A DNA stretch of 64,000 nucleotides from Brevibacterium atlanticum (GTDB lineage: Bacteria; Actinomycetota; Actinomycetes; Actinomycetales; Brevibacteriaceae): assembly GCF_011617245.1 (NCBI RefSeq), contig NZ_CP050152.1:1846503-1910502 (forward strand). Reading direction: 5' to 3'. The notes below the pieces were generated by a model that saw only the letters and a list, made by a program, of their open reading frames with translations, was not told where the DNA came from and searched no databases. A program made the position numbers and the translations under genes. Shown here in pieces: positions 19,569 through 27,802 of the stretch; positions within the stretch are counted from its first letter, which is position 1; every line of letters starts with the position of its first letter.

Positions 19569-20626
19569 GCGCCGATTGGTTCGGACTGGTCTGGCTGGTC
19601 GTCCTCCTGCTGGGCAACTCCTTCTTCGTCGCGGCCGAATTCGCCGTGGTCGCCGCCAAACGCTCGCAGATCGAGCCGCGCGCGGCCGAAGGGTCCTCGG
19701 CCGCGAAGACTGCGCTGTTCGCCATGGAGCACGTGTCGCTGATGCTGGCGATCTGTCAGCTCGGCATCACGGTCTGCTCGCTGCTGCTGGGCAATGTGGC
19801 CGAACCGGCCATCCACCATCTGCTCGCGGGACCGCTGGAGGGCCTCGGGATCCCGGCCGGCCTGTCGTCGACCATCTCCTTCGTCCTCGCCCTCGGGGTC
19901 GTGACCTACCTGCACGTCGTCATCGGTGAGATGGTGCCGAAGAACATTGCGCTGGCCGTCTCCGGGCAGGCGATCATGGTGCTGGCGACTCCGCTGGTGT
20001 TCCTCGCCCGTGTCTTCGGCTTCGTCATCCGTCCGCTCAACGGTCTCGCCAACGGGATCCTCCATCTGTTCAAGATCGAGGCCCGCGACGAGGTGAACGA
20101 GGCGTACACGATCGAGCAGGTCGAATCGATCGTCGCCGAGTCGAAGCGCGAAGGACTGCTCAGCGACGACACGGGACTGCTCAAGGGGGCGCTGGAGTTC
20201 AGCGACAAGACCGCCGCCGACATCATGGTCCCGATGTCGGAGCTGGTGACGATCTCGGACAAGGTCACCCCGAACGAACTCGTCACGCTCGTGGGCAAGA
20301 CCGGCTTCTCGCGCTACTTCGTCGTCGGCGACGACGGGTACCCGCGGGACTACCTCCACATCAAGGACGTCCTCTACGCCGACAGCGACGACGCGTTCGA
20401 CGCCCCTGTCCCCGGCAAGCGGTTCCGGCCGCTGTTCACGGTCACCGCCGATGACGAGGTCGAAGAGGCGCTGGCGCAGATGCAGAAAGTCGGCATCCAC
20501 GTCGCCAGGGTCATCGATGCCCAGGCTCAGGTGCTCGGTCTGCTGTTCCTCGAGGATGTGCTCGAAGAGCTCGTCGGCGAGGTGCAGGACGCCATGCAGC
20601 GGGGTCGGTTCGATTCCCGCAGCTGA
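19565..20626 (+). CDS. CNNM/HlyC-CorC family membrane protein (second of two)
   Basis: A 353-residue paralogue of the upstream gene with the same CNNM domain (NSFFVAAEFAVVAAKRSQIE, HVVIGEMVPKNIALA) and a CBS pair. It ends at about the point where the first protein begins its CorC_HlyC domain, so that regulatory domain is absent. A long/short pair of this type recurs in actinobacteria and may form a heteromer. Start ATG 19565 overlaps the upstream stop. Confidence 0.87.
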   Translation: MSADWFGLVWLVVLLLGNSFFVAAEFAVVAAKRSQIEPRAAEGSSAAKTALFAMEHVSLMLAICQLGITVCSLLLGNVAEPAIHHLLAGPLEGLGIPAGLSSTISFVLALGVVTYLHVVIGEMVPKNIALAVSGQAIMVLATPLVFLARVFGFVIRPLNGLANGILHLFKIEARDEVNEAYTIEQVESIVAESKREGLLSDDTGLLKGALEFSDKTAADIMVPMSELVTISDKVTPNELVTLVGKTGFSRYFVVGDDGYPRDYLHIKDVLYADSDDAFDAPVPGKRFRPLFTVTADDEVEEALAQMQKVGIHVARVIDAQAQVLGLLFLEDVLEELVGEVQDAMQRGRFDSRS

Positions 20627-20662
20627 ACCCGGTCGGCGTCCGCGGCCTGAGGTCAGGCGGCC

Positions 20663-20704
20663 TTGAGGCGGTGTTCACCGGTTTCGGCCGGGGCACCGCC
20701 TCAA
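20663..20704 (+). terminator. Hairpin terminator after the CNNM gene pair
   Basis: 11-bp perfect arms (TTGAGGCGGTG at 20663-20673, CACCGCCTCAA at 20694-20704) enclose a 20-nt loop that has its own CCGG/CCGG pairing. Confidence 0.6.
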
Positions 20705-20712
20705 CGACTTTG

Positions 20713-20866
20713 GTAACGGATGATAACGACTTGGGGATCCACGGCACCTGAGATAGGCCATCTGTAGTGCTCGGTGACCATCGCTGGGACAGCATATGCC
20801 CAGGTCACACTCGGTGCATGATGGAGAAGTGACATTCTGTAACGAGGTCGTTATAGTGTTGTGACA
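20713..20866 (+). promoter_or_regulatory. Promoter and phased repeats upstream of the M15 peptidase gene
   Basis: GTGACA (20829-20834), 17 bp, TATAGT (20852-20857) is a near-consensus sigma-A promoter. GTGACA (20829) and GTAACG (20839) are spaced 10 bp start to start; GTAACG (20713) and ATAACG (20723) repeat the pattern further up; TAACGAGGTCGTTA is also an inverted repeat. 10-bp-phased direct repeats suit an OmpR-family response regulator such as MtrA, which controls cell-wall peptidase genes in related genera. The regulator is inferred. Confidence 0.5.
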
Positions 20867-20932
20867 TCAGCTTTTGGGGACGCTCCGGGGAGGGCGCCCG
20901 CCGCACAATCGCAGCCAACAGTATGGAGCACT

Positions 20933-21976
20933 ATGTCGAGTGAGCTCTCGACCGTCGAGGAGCCGCCTGTGCGCAGGCGCGACCTGCGCAACCAGAACGC
21001 ATCGACGCAGACGATCTTCTCCAGGAAGCAGACCGCGACATCGCCGTCACGTGTCACCGATTCTCACACCACTCTGTCCCCGCGCCGGGCAGCCATGGCC
21101 GCCGAGGCCAGGGCCGCAGCGGGTTCGCCTCGACGTCAGGCCATGGCCAAGGAAGCCGCCGGTTCGCCGGTGACGACTCCCGCGGGACACACCTCGACGC
21201 TGGCGGCCGCCCGACTCGGCAGTCGGGGTTCCGACGGTTCGCTGCTGCGTTCGGTTCGTCGCCGTCAGGTCACGACTTTCTCCGCACTGGCCACCGTCTC
21301 GGTCACGGGCACCGCCATCGCGGCGGTCATGGTCGCCGGCAACCTCGGCGGCAACCAGGAAGTCAAGGTCGACGACACGACTGCGGAATCGCAGCCGCGG
21401 GCGATCAAGGCCGAATCCGTCTCCGCCGACATCAAGGTCGACAAAGACGACAAGACCTCGATGACGATCGGTGCTCCGAGCGCGAAGCAGACGAAGGTCG
21501 AGGCCGCTTCCCGAGCGATCACGAAGACCGTGCTGCCCGGATGCGACGGCGAAGCCCCGAAGGGTGAGGTCAGCAACGGAGAGCTCCCGGATTCCTGGCT
21601 GTGCGAGATCGGCGTGGGCAACCACAAGCTGCGCAGCGACGCCGCCGTGTCGTTTGCGAAGATGAATGCCGCGTTCAAGAAGGACACCGGCAAGGACCTC
21701 GCCGTCACCGACTCCTACCGCTCGCTCGAATCGCAGGTCTCCGTCGCTGCCCGCAAGCCGGGCTTCGCGGCACGCCCCGGCACGTCGAATCACGGCTGGG
21801 GCCTGGCCCTCGACCTCGGCGGTGGCACCCAGACCGGCTCGGGAGAGCAGTATGAGTGGCTGGTGGCGCATGCGAAGAAGTACGGCTGGGAGAACCCCGA
21901 CTGGGCCAAGCGCAACTCGTACGAACTCTGGCACTGGGAATATGTGCCCGGCCGCAAGGCCATGAAAGGCGCCTGA
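20933..21976 (+). CDS. Membrane-anchored M15 family D-alanyl-D-alanine carboxypeptidase
   Basis: A 347-residue protein: a long basic cytoplasmic N-terminus (about residues 1-105), one membrane segment (about 110-135, TFSALATVSVTGTAIAAVMVAG), a linker, and a C-terminal M15 (VanY-type) domain from about 220. Zinc-site motifs visible are SNHGWGLALDLG (His, Asp) and ELWHWEYVPG (His), plus SYRSLESQ. It should trim peptidoglycan stem peptides outside the membrane. ATG 20933 (GGAG upstream) is preferred to GTG 20861, which sits at the predicted transcription start. Confidence 0.85.
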   Translation: MSSELSTVEEPPVRRRDLRNQNASTQTIFSRKQTATSPSRVTDSHTTLSPRRAAMAAEARAAAGSPRRQAMAKEAAGSPVTTPAGHTSTLAAARLGSRGSDGSLLRSVRRRQVTTFSALATVSVTGTAIAAVMVAGNLGGNQEVKVDDTTAESQPRAIKAESVSADIKVDKDDKTSMTIGAPSAKQTKVEAASRAITKTVLPGCDGEAPKGEVSNGELPDSWLCEIGVGNHKLRSDAAVSFAKMNAAFKKDTGKDLAVTDSYRSLESQVSVAARKPGFAARPGTSNHGWGLALDLGGGTQTGSGEQYEWLVAHAKKYGWENPDWAKRNSYELWHWEYVPGRKAMKGA

Positions 21977-22010
21977 CCTGCGAGCTCAGAGCCGATAGGC
22001 ACCGACTTCC

Positions 22011-22051
22011 GCCGCGTGTGATCGAGAGTCGATCGCACGCGGCGTCGTTTT
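22011..22051 (+). terminator. Rho-independent terminator after the M15 peptidase gene
   Basis: A 15-bp stem with one G-U pair (22011-22025 and 22029-22043) and a GAG triloop, followed by GTCGTTTT. It is one of the few terminators in the window with a T tract. Confidence 0.75.
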
Positions 22052-22089
22052 GGGCGGTGCCGCATTTCGGTGATAGCATTGCATCCGTT

Positions 22090-22162
22090 GCCCGCGTAGC
22101 TCAGTGGATAGAGCGTCTGCCTCCGGAGCAGAAGGTCGTAGGTTCGAATCCTGTCGCGGGCA
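22090..22162 (+). tRNA. tRNA-Arg (anticodon CCG)
   Basis: A 73-nt cloverleaf: acceptor GCCCGCG/CGCGGGC, anticodon stem TCTGC/GCAGA around loop CTCCGGA (anticodon CCG), T-loop GTTCGAATC, discriminator A. CCA is encoded directly after it (22163-22165). It reads CGG codons. Confidence 0.95.
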
Positions 22163-22171
22163 CCACGCACG

Positions 22172-22200
22172 CCGCCCATCTCACCAGCTGAGGTGGGCGG
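22172..22200 (+). terminator. Terminator of the tRNA-Arg(CCG) transcript
   Basis: A 12-bp stem with one wobble pair (CCGCCCATCTCA at 22172-22183, TGAGGTGGGCGG at 22189-22200), 5-nt loop, followed by TTCTG. Confidence 0.65.
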
Positions 22201-22287
22201 TTCTGCATATCCGCATCGAGTGGTCGACGACGTCGCCAGGGCCTAAGGTGGTCGGAGACGAACAGTGAGAAGCGATGTGAGGCCTCG

Positions 22288-23133
22288 ATGTCGAACCGAA
22301 CCGATGAGACCGACCGTACGGCTCCTGCCGTCGACTCGTCCTCTGCCGACGACTCGGCTCCCGCCTCGGCCACGCCCGAATCGCCGACCCCTGTCTCGGC
22401 CACTCCCGACGTGATTCTGCAGGCGAAGAATCTGCGCAAGTCCTTCGGGCGCGGAGACACCGCTGTCGACGCTCTCGACGACATCAGCGTCGATTTCGAG
22501 ATGGGCCGCTTCACCGCGATCATGGGCCCTTCGGGATCGGGCAAGTCGACGTTCATGCACGTCCTGGCCGGACTCGACCGCGTCGACTCAGGGTCGATCA
22601 TCATGCGCGGGAAGGACATCACCCGCCTCAATGATCGAGAGCTGACGCAGCTGCGCCGCGACCGAGTCGGATTCATCTTCCAGGCCTTCAACCTCGTCCC
22701 GACGCTGAGCGCGGAGCAGAACATCGAGCTGCCCGTGTCGCTGGCCAGGAAGAGGATCGACAGAGAGTGGAAGGCGGAGGTCGTCGAACGGCTCGAACTG
22801 GGCGACAGGCTGAAACACCGTCCGCACGAACTCTCGGGCGGTCAGCAGCAGAGAGTCGCTGTGGCGCGTGCGCTGCTGACCCGTCCCGACGTCATCTTCG
22901 CCGACGAACCCACCGGAAATCTCGACTCCCATGCCGGCGCCGAGGTGCTCTCCCTGCTCGGCCGCGCTACGAGTCTCTACGGCCAGACGATCATCATGGT
23001 CACCCACGACCCGATGGCGGCCTCGCACGCCCATCGCGTCGTTCTGCTCAAGGACGGACACGCCACCGGTGAGGTCCGCGAACCCACCCGGGAACGCGTC
23101 GTGACGGCGCTGAGCGAGTTGAGCTCCTTGTGA
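22288..23133 (+). CDS. ABC transporter ATP-binding protein, MacB/LolD-like
   Basis: A 281-residue ATPase. Residues 1-45 are a Ser/Pro/Ala-rich extension; then come Walker A GPSGSGKST, Q-loop FQAFNLVP, signature LSGGQQQRV, Walker B VIFADEPTGNLD and the H-loop HDP. The class is that of MacB/LolD/FtsE exporters, which work with FtsX-domain permeases, and such a permease is encoded directly downstream with a 4-nt overlap. The substrate is unknown. The first start, ATG 22288, has only a weak GTGAGG ahead of it. Confidence 0.9.
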   Translation: MSNRTDETDRTAPAVDSSSADDSAPASATPESPTPVSATPDVILQAKNLRKSFGRGDTAVDALDDISVDFEMGRFTAIMGPSGSGKSTFMHVLAGLDRVDSGSIIMRGKDITRLNDRELTQLRRDRVGFIFQAFNLVPTLSAEQNIELPVSLARKRIDREWKAEVVERLELGDRLKHRPHELSGGQQQRVAVARALLTRPDVIFADEPTGNLDSHAGAEVLSLLGRATSLYGQTIIMVTHDPMAASHAHRVVLLKDGHATGEVREPTRERVVTALSELSSL

Positions 23134-25679
23134 TCGCTGTCGCTCTGGCGCAGATCCGGATCCACTGGGCGCGCTTCTTGGCGATCGGCCTGGGCATCGC
23201 CCTGGCCGCCGGATTCGTCGCCACAACGCTCATCATCAACTCCTCCCTGCAGACGAGCCTCGAAGGCGCCGTCGGGCGGTCGTTCTCCCACGCCGACCTC
23301 GCGGTCATCCCCGAGCAGGATGTGTTCGTCGGCGGGGACTCGGCGGCCCCGCTGCTTTCGCCCATGTCCGAGATCGACGGAGTCCGCTCTGCCTCCCTCT
23401 CCGCGAGGACCGTGACCACGGGACGGTCCACCGAATTCTCCGAGAACTCCTTCGCGCTCTCCCCGGTTCCCGCTGATGAGAACCTCGACACCTTCGCGCT
23501 CGTCTCCGGCCACCGTCCCGCCTCGACGACCGATCTCGTCCTCGACACCCGCACCGCCGAGCGCCTCGGCGTCGACATCGGCGACGAGATCCGCTTCACC
23601 GTGGACGCGGTGCCGGTGGAGTCCGGCGACGACGACATGCCGATCTACCGCGGTCCGAGCCACAACAGCGTCACCTTCTCAGTCGTCGGCCTCGCCGAGA
23701 TGGGGGAGGACCCGGCGCTGCCCGGCACCGACCGTGCACTCACGACCGCAGCGGGCTACCAGGAGTACTTCGCTCAGCAGGGTGACGTCGTCGCCATCCA
23801 GATCGCGCTCTCCGCCGGTGCCGATCCCGAACGGGTGCGCTCCGAACTGCAGTCGGTCGTCGACTCCTCGGACCTCGGCGGCAGCCTCGAGGTCCTCACC
23901 GTCGCCGACGCCGTGGACGTCAAGACCGATCGGCTCTCCGGCGGCAACGCCGTGGTCACCGCGCTGCTTCTCATCTTCGCCGGCATCTCGGTCGTCGTCG
24001 CCATCCTCGTGGTGTCGAACACGTTCTCGGTCATCGTGGCCGGTCGACGTCGTGAGCTTGCGCTGCTGCGATGTCTCGGCGCCTCGCGTGCCCAGCTGTA
24101 CGCCTCGGTGGTCGCCGAAGGACTCGTCGTCGGACTCATCGGGTCGATCGTCGGTGTCCTCGCCGGAATCGGCGTCAGCCGCGGTCTGATGGCCGCCGCC
24201 GTGCGGTGGTGGCCCGAGGAGTTCCCCTACGACACCCTCACCGTCCCCGCGTCCGCCCTCGTCGCCGGTGTCGCCGTCGGTGCGCTGCTGACGATCCTGG
24301 CCACGATCCGCCCCGCTCGCAGCGCGATCGCCGTGACAGCGCTCGCAGCGCTCCAGCCGTTCGACGCCTCCTTCGCGCCGTCGACACGCAGCAGACCGCG
24401 GCACATCGTCGGCATCGCGCTCATCATCGCCGGCGTCGCGCTCATCGTCGTCTCGCTCTACGCGATCTCGACCACTCAGGCCTGGGTCATCGGCGGCGCC
24501 GTCGGCGGGGGACTCATCGTCACCGGCCTCATCGTCAGCTCGGCGAAGATCATCCCACCTGTGGTCGGTTGGATCGGTGAGGTCCTGTTCAGCCCGTGGG
24601 GAGTGCCCGGCCAGCTGGCGACCCTGAACACTCTGCGCAATCCGCGCCGCACCGCCACCACCGCGACCGCGCTGATCATCGGCGTGACCCTCGTCGCGAC
24701 CATCCTGGTGGGCGGCATGTCGACGAAGGCGACGCTCAGCCACGGGCTCGACCAGCGCTATCCCGTCGATGTGTCCGTGGCGCTGTCCGGCCTCGTCGAC
24801 GACGAGCAGCTTGAGAAGGTGCGGGAGATTCCCGGAGTCGCGCACGCCGTGTCGGCCCACCGCGCCGAGGCGGTCGAGGAGTTCAAAGGCGACCGTCCGG
24901 AGGTCTTCGTGCTGGACCCCGCGACCGCGACGACAGTCCTCGGCGACTCCGCTGCCGATCTGGTTCCCGGTCGGGTCGTCGTACCCGAGGACTATCCGGA
25001 TGCGACGGTGCGGGTGAAGGGACTCAATGAACGCAGCGTTGCGGTCCACCGGGAGGGCCTGTCGAGTCTCGCCTTCTTCACCACGCCCGATGTGGGCAAC
25101 TCGCTCGGGATCTCGGCCACCACCTCGGCCGTGCTCATCCGCCTCGACGATGACGTCGATGTCGGCGAGATCGATCGGATCCGGCAATCGGTCGCCGAGG
25201 CGCTCGATGTCCCCAGCGACGATGTCGACGGTTCGGCCGTCGCCCGCGGAGCCTACTCCGAACTCATCGACGTCATGCTCGCCGGTGCCGTGGCGCTGCT
25301 GTTCGTCTCCGTCCTCATCGCCCTCATCGGCGTCTCGAACACCGTCAGCCTCTCGGTCATCGAACGTCGGAGGGAGAACGCCCTCATGCGCGCCCTGGGA
25401 CTGAGCATCGGTCAGCTGCGTGCCCTGCTCGCCTTCGAAGCCGTGCTCATCTCGTCGGTCGCCGCGCTCATCGGGCTCGCCCTCGGCGGTGCGCTGGGAC
25501 TCGTCGGCACCCGCCTGCTCACCACCGATTACTCCACCGACCTCATCGTCGACTTCTCGCCGCTGTCATTCATCGGCATCCTCGGCGTCGCGATCGTCGC
25601 CGGGATCCTCTCGGCTCTGGCCCCGGCGCGCCGCGCGGCCAGGCTGTCCCCGGTCGAAGGTCTCAAACTCGACTACTGA
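23130..25679 (+). CDS. ABC transporter permease with two FtsX domains
   Basis: An 849-residue permease. There is an N-terminal membrane segment (about 15-37), an extracytoplasmic MacB-like domain (about 40-265), a first FtsX domain of three or four helices (about 270-400), two further helices (about 425-475), a second outer domain, and a final FtsX domain (about 715-849, ending RRAARLSPVEGLKLDY). The duplicated layout is that of actinobacterial DevC/MacB-like exporters for lipids, peptides or antibiotics. GTG 23130 overlaps the ATPase stop by 4 nt. Confidence 0.9.
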   Translation: MIAVALAQIRIHWARFLAIGLGIALAAGFVATTLIINSSLQTSLEGAVGRSFSHADLAVIPEQDVFVGGDSAAPLLSPMSEIDGVRSASLSARTVTTGRSTEFSENSFALSPVPADENLDTFALVSGHRPASTTDLVLDTRTAERLGVDIGDEIRFTVDAVPVESGDDDMPIYRGPSHNSVTFSVVGLAEMGEDPALPGTDRALTTAAGYQEYFAQQGDVVAIQIALSAGADPERVRSELQSVVDSSDLGGSLEVLTVADAVDVKTDRLSGGNAVVTALLLIFAGISVVVAILVVSNTFSVIVAGRRRELALLRCLGASRAQLYASVVAEGLVVGLIGSIVGVLAGIGVSRGLMAAAVRWWPEEFPYDTLTVPASALVAGVAVGALLTILATIRPARSAIAVTALAALQPFDASFAPSTRSRPRHIVGIALIIAGVALIVVSLYAISTTQAWVIGGAVGGGLIVTGLIVSSAKIIPPVVGWIGEVLFSPWGVPGQLATLNTLRNPRRTATTATALIIGVTLVATILVGGMSTKATLSHGLDQRYPVDVSVALSGLVDDEQLEKVREIPGVAHAVSAHRAEAVEEFKGDRPEVFVLDPATATTVLGDSAADLVPGRVVVPEDYPDATVRVKGLNERSVAVHREGLSSLAFFTTPDVGNSLGISATTSAVLIRLDDDVDVGEIDRIRQSVAEALDVPSDDVDGSAVARGAYSELIDVMLAGAVALLFVSVLIALIGVSNTVSLSVIERRRENALMRALGLSIGQLRALLAFEAVLISSVAALIGLALGGALGLVGTRLLTTDYSTDLIVDFSPLSFIGILGVAIVAGILSALAPARRAARLSPVEGLKLDY

Positions 25680-25724
25680 CCCCGCGCGGCAGGCCCGGCC
25701 CACCGGTCTGATAGGAAAGAGGTC

Positions 25725-26900
25725 ATGAACTCTGCGTGGACTCGTATTCTGATCATCCTCGGAATCGTCATCGCCGCATTCAATCTGCGGCCCGGAGTCA
25801 CCGGTCTCTCCCCGCTGCTCGACGTCATGGGCAGAGAGATCCACCTCGATGCGGTGTTCCTCGCGGTCATCGGCATGCTTCCTCCGCTGCTCTACGGTCT
25901 CAGCGGCTTCCTCACCCCGCGCCTCTACTCCCGCTTCTCCGGCCTGGGGCTGACCTCGGCCGCAATGGCCATGGTGATGGTCGGCCTCGGAGTCAGGGCA
26001 CTCATCGATTCCCCGCTGCTGTTCCTCGGACTCAGCGTGCTCGCGCTGCTGGGCATGGGCATCGGCAACGTCGTCCTCCCGCCCCTGGTCAAGTCGTACT
26101 TCCCCGACCGTGTGGCACTCATGTCGACAGTCCACGTCGGACTGCTCCAGTTCGGCACGTTCATCCCGCCCCTCGTGGCGGTGCCGCTGGCCGACGGTGT
26201 CGGCTGGCGCGGTTCTCTTCTCGTCTGGGCCGGCTTCGCCGGCCTCGGTGTGTGCGTGTGGATCGTCGTCCTGCTCCTCCGCCCGGCGCCGTCGGCCGAG
26301 GTGGCCGCTGCGGTCGTCGGCGGCAACGAGCTGGCCCGGCTGCTGCGCAGCCGCCGTGCCTGGGCGCTGATGACGATGACGGGACTGACCTCGTTCAACA
26401 ACTTCATCCTCTTCACCTGGCTGCCGCCCCTGCTGACTCGGTCGGGCTTCGACGCCGCCTTCGCCGGTGCGATGCTCGCGCTCGTCACCGCCATCCCGCT
26501 GGTCCTCGGCTTCGTGCTGCCGGCCCTCGCGCAGAAGCTGACCTCCGCCTACCTCATCGTCGTCGCTTTCTGCCTCAGCCTGGCCGTCGGCTATATCGGG
26601 CTCTGGCTGCTGCCGACTGCCGCACCGGTGCTGTGGACGGTGCTGCTGGGCATCGGAATCTCGACATTCCCCCTGGCGCTCACGCTCATCACGCTGCGCT
26701 CCAGAGACGCGGAGTCGGCGGCCTCCTTGTCGGGATTCGTTCAGGGCGGCGGTTATCTGCTGGCCGCGACCGGTCCGCTGATCTTCGCGTTCCTCATCCA
26801 GAGCTTCGACAGCGTGGCCCCGGCCTTCGCCGTGGTGCTCGCCTCGGTGGTCGTGAAGCTCCTCGTCAGCCGTGCGGCGTGCCGTCCGGGTGCGATCTGA
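25725..26900 (+). CDS. MFS transporter, CynX/NimT family
   Basis: A 391-residue polytopic protein with about 12 predicted helices. The NLRPGVTGLSPLLDVM segment after helix 1 is characteristic of the CynX/NimT (cyanate/nitroimidazole) branch of MFS, whose members have varied and mostly unknown substrates. ATG 25725 is preceded by AGGAAAGAGG. It begins 46 nt after the ABC permease and may be co-transcribed with it. Confidence 0.87.
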   Translation: MNSAWTRILIILGIVIAAFNLRPGVTGLSPLLDVMGREIHLDAVFLAVIGMLPPLLYGLSGFLTPRLYSRFSGLGLTSAAMAMVMVGLGVRALIDSPLLFLGLSVLALLGMGIGNVVLPPLVKSYFPDRVALMSTVHVGLLQFGTFIPPLVAVPLADGVGWRGSLLVWAGFAGLGVCVWIVVLLLRPAPSAEVAAAVVGGNELARLLRSRRAWALMTMTGLTSFNNFILFTWLPPLLTRSGFDAAFAGAMLALVTAIPLVLGFVLPALAQKLTSAYLIVVAFCLSLAVGYIGLWLLPTAAPVLWTVLLGIGISTFPLALTLITLRSRDAESAASLSGFVQGGGYLLAATGPLIFAFLIQSFDSVAPAFAVVLASVVVKLLVSRAACRPGAI

Positions 26901-27010
26901 GGCGGCGACGAGGCGGAATGCCTGAGCCTGTCGACGAGGTCTCGTCGGGACCGTGTCTCGTCATGAGAGCGAAGATGACGGTTGATTCGTGCCGACATCG
27001 GTGCTCCGAG

Positions 27011-27022
27011 TACTCTGTTCGA
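27011..27022 (+). promoter_or_regulatory. Candidate leaderless promoter of the ArgRS-like/lysA operon
   Basis: TACTCT at 27011-27016 fits the TANNNT -10 element, and the GTG start follows 6 nt later with no Shine-Dalgarno sequence. This is the usual look of leaderless transcripts in actinobacteria. The -35 region is not recognisable. Confidence 0.4.
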
Positions 27023-27802
27023 GTGACCCCGGAAGATCTGCAGACCGCACTCGCGCGCGCACTGGTGCTGGCCGACACCGATCTCACGGCGACTCACCCG
27101 GTGGAGTCCGACATCACCGTCACCTCCCCGCCCCGTCCGGAACTCGGGGACTGGACGAGCGCAGTCGCACTGTACGCCGCCTCCGATGCTCACCACCGCC
27201 TGGAACTCGCCGCGCAGATCAGCGCACATCTGCGGACCTGTCCCGAGGTGGCCGCCGTCGCCGTCGCCGGACCGGGATTCATCAACATCACCCTGACTCC
27301 GGCCGCCCGCGCACGGGTCGCCTTCGACCTCCTCGCCGCAGACTCCTCGGTCACCTCTGCCACAGCCCACGGAGAGGTCGCACCGGCACCGAGGTGGTCC
27401 CACCGACCCGCCGACGCCGACATCGTCGGCGTCCTCCAACAGGGACATGCGGCAGCCTCTCGGGAGAGGCGCCGCGCCGATGCCGCCGGCATCACGGTCG
27501 AGACCGGCGACGCCTCGGTCCTCGTCGACCCCAGCGAAACCCGCCTGCTCAATGGTCTCGCTGCCGTCCCCGGATGCCTCGACCGGTCGCTGCGCCTCGG
27601 CGATCCGGCGCTCTTCGTCACCGCACTGCGCGAGGTCGCGGACGCCGTCGAGGACTGGCTGCACCGGTGCCCGGTCACACCGACGGTCGACGAACCCATC
27701 ACCGTCCGGCACGCATCCAGGCTCGTCCTGGTCAGTGCCGCCATCACCGTCCTCGCGACAGGACTGAGACAACTGGGCGCCTCGGCGCCGGAGAGGATCT
27801 GA
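27023..27802 (+). CDS. Arginyl-tRNA synthetase-like protein lacking the catalytic core
   Basis: A 259-residue protein. Residues 1-105 match the ArgRS N-terminal (Add-1) domain, including ELGDWTSAVAL and AGPGFINITL. Residues about 130-259 match the DALR anticodon-binding domain, including DPSETRLLNGLAAVPG and the ending LGASAPERI (LGVSAPERM in ArgRS). The Rossmann core of some 300 residues, with the HIGH and KMSK motifs, is absent; only a 20-30 residue linker joins the domains. The frame is open and well-formed, so this is not obvious decay. It overlaps the lysA start by one base. Full argS precedes lysA in corynebacteria, so this is probably a reduced descendant with a tRNA-binding or regulatory role. 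Confidence 0.85.
   Translation: MTPEDLQTALARALVLADTDLTATHPVESDITVTSPPRPELGDWTSAVALYAASDAHHRLELAAQISAHLRTCPEVAAVAVAGPGFINITLTPAARARVAFDLLAADSSVTSATAHGEVAPAPRWSHRPADADIVGVLQQGHAAASRERRRADAAGITVETGDASVLVDPSETRLLNGLAAVPGCLDRSLRLGDPALFVTALREVADAVEDWLHRCPVTPTVDEPITVRHASRLVLVSAAITVLATGLRQLGASAPERI

Noticed and set aside
22090..22287. Integrated element attachment site at tRNA-Arg(CCG)
   Set aside because: No integrase gene and no repeat of the tRNA 3' end was noticed downstream; flanking genes look like normal core genome.
25736..27022. Upstream extension of the ArgRS-like frame through the MFS gene
   Set aside because: The translated region overlapping the MFS gene is Arg/Pro/Ala low-complexity; ArgRS similarity starts exactly at GTG 27023.
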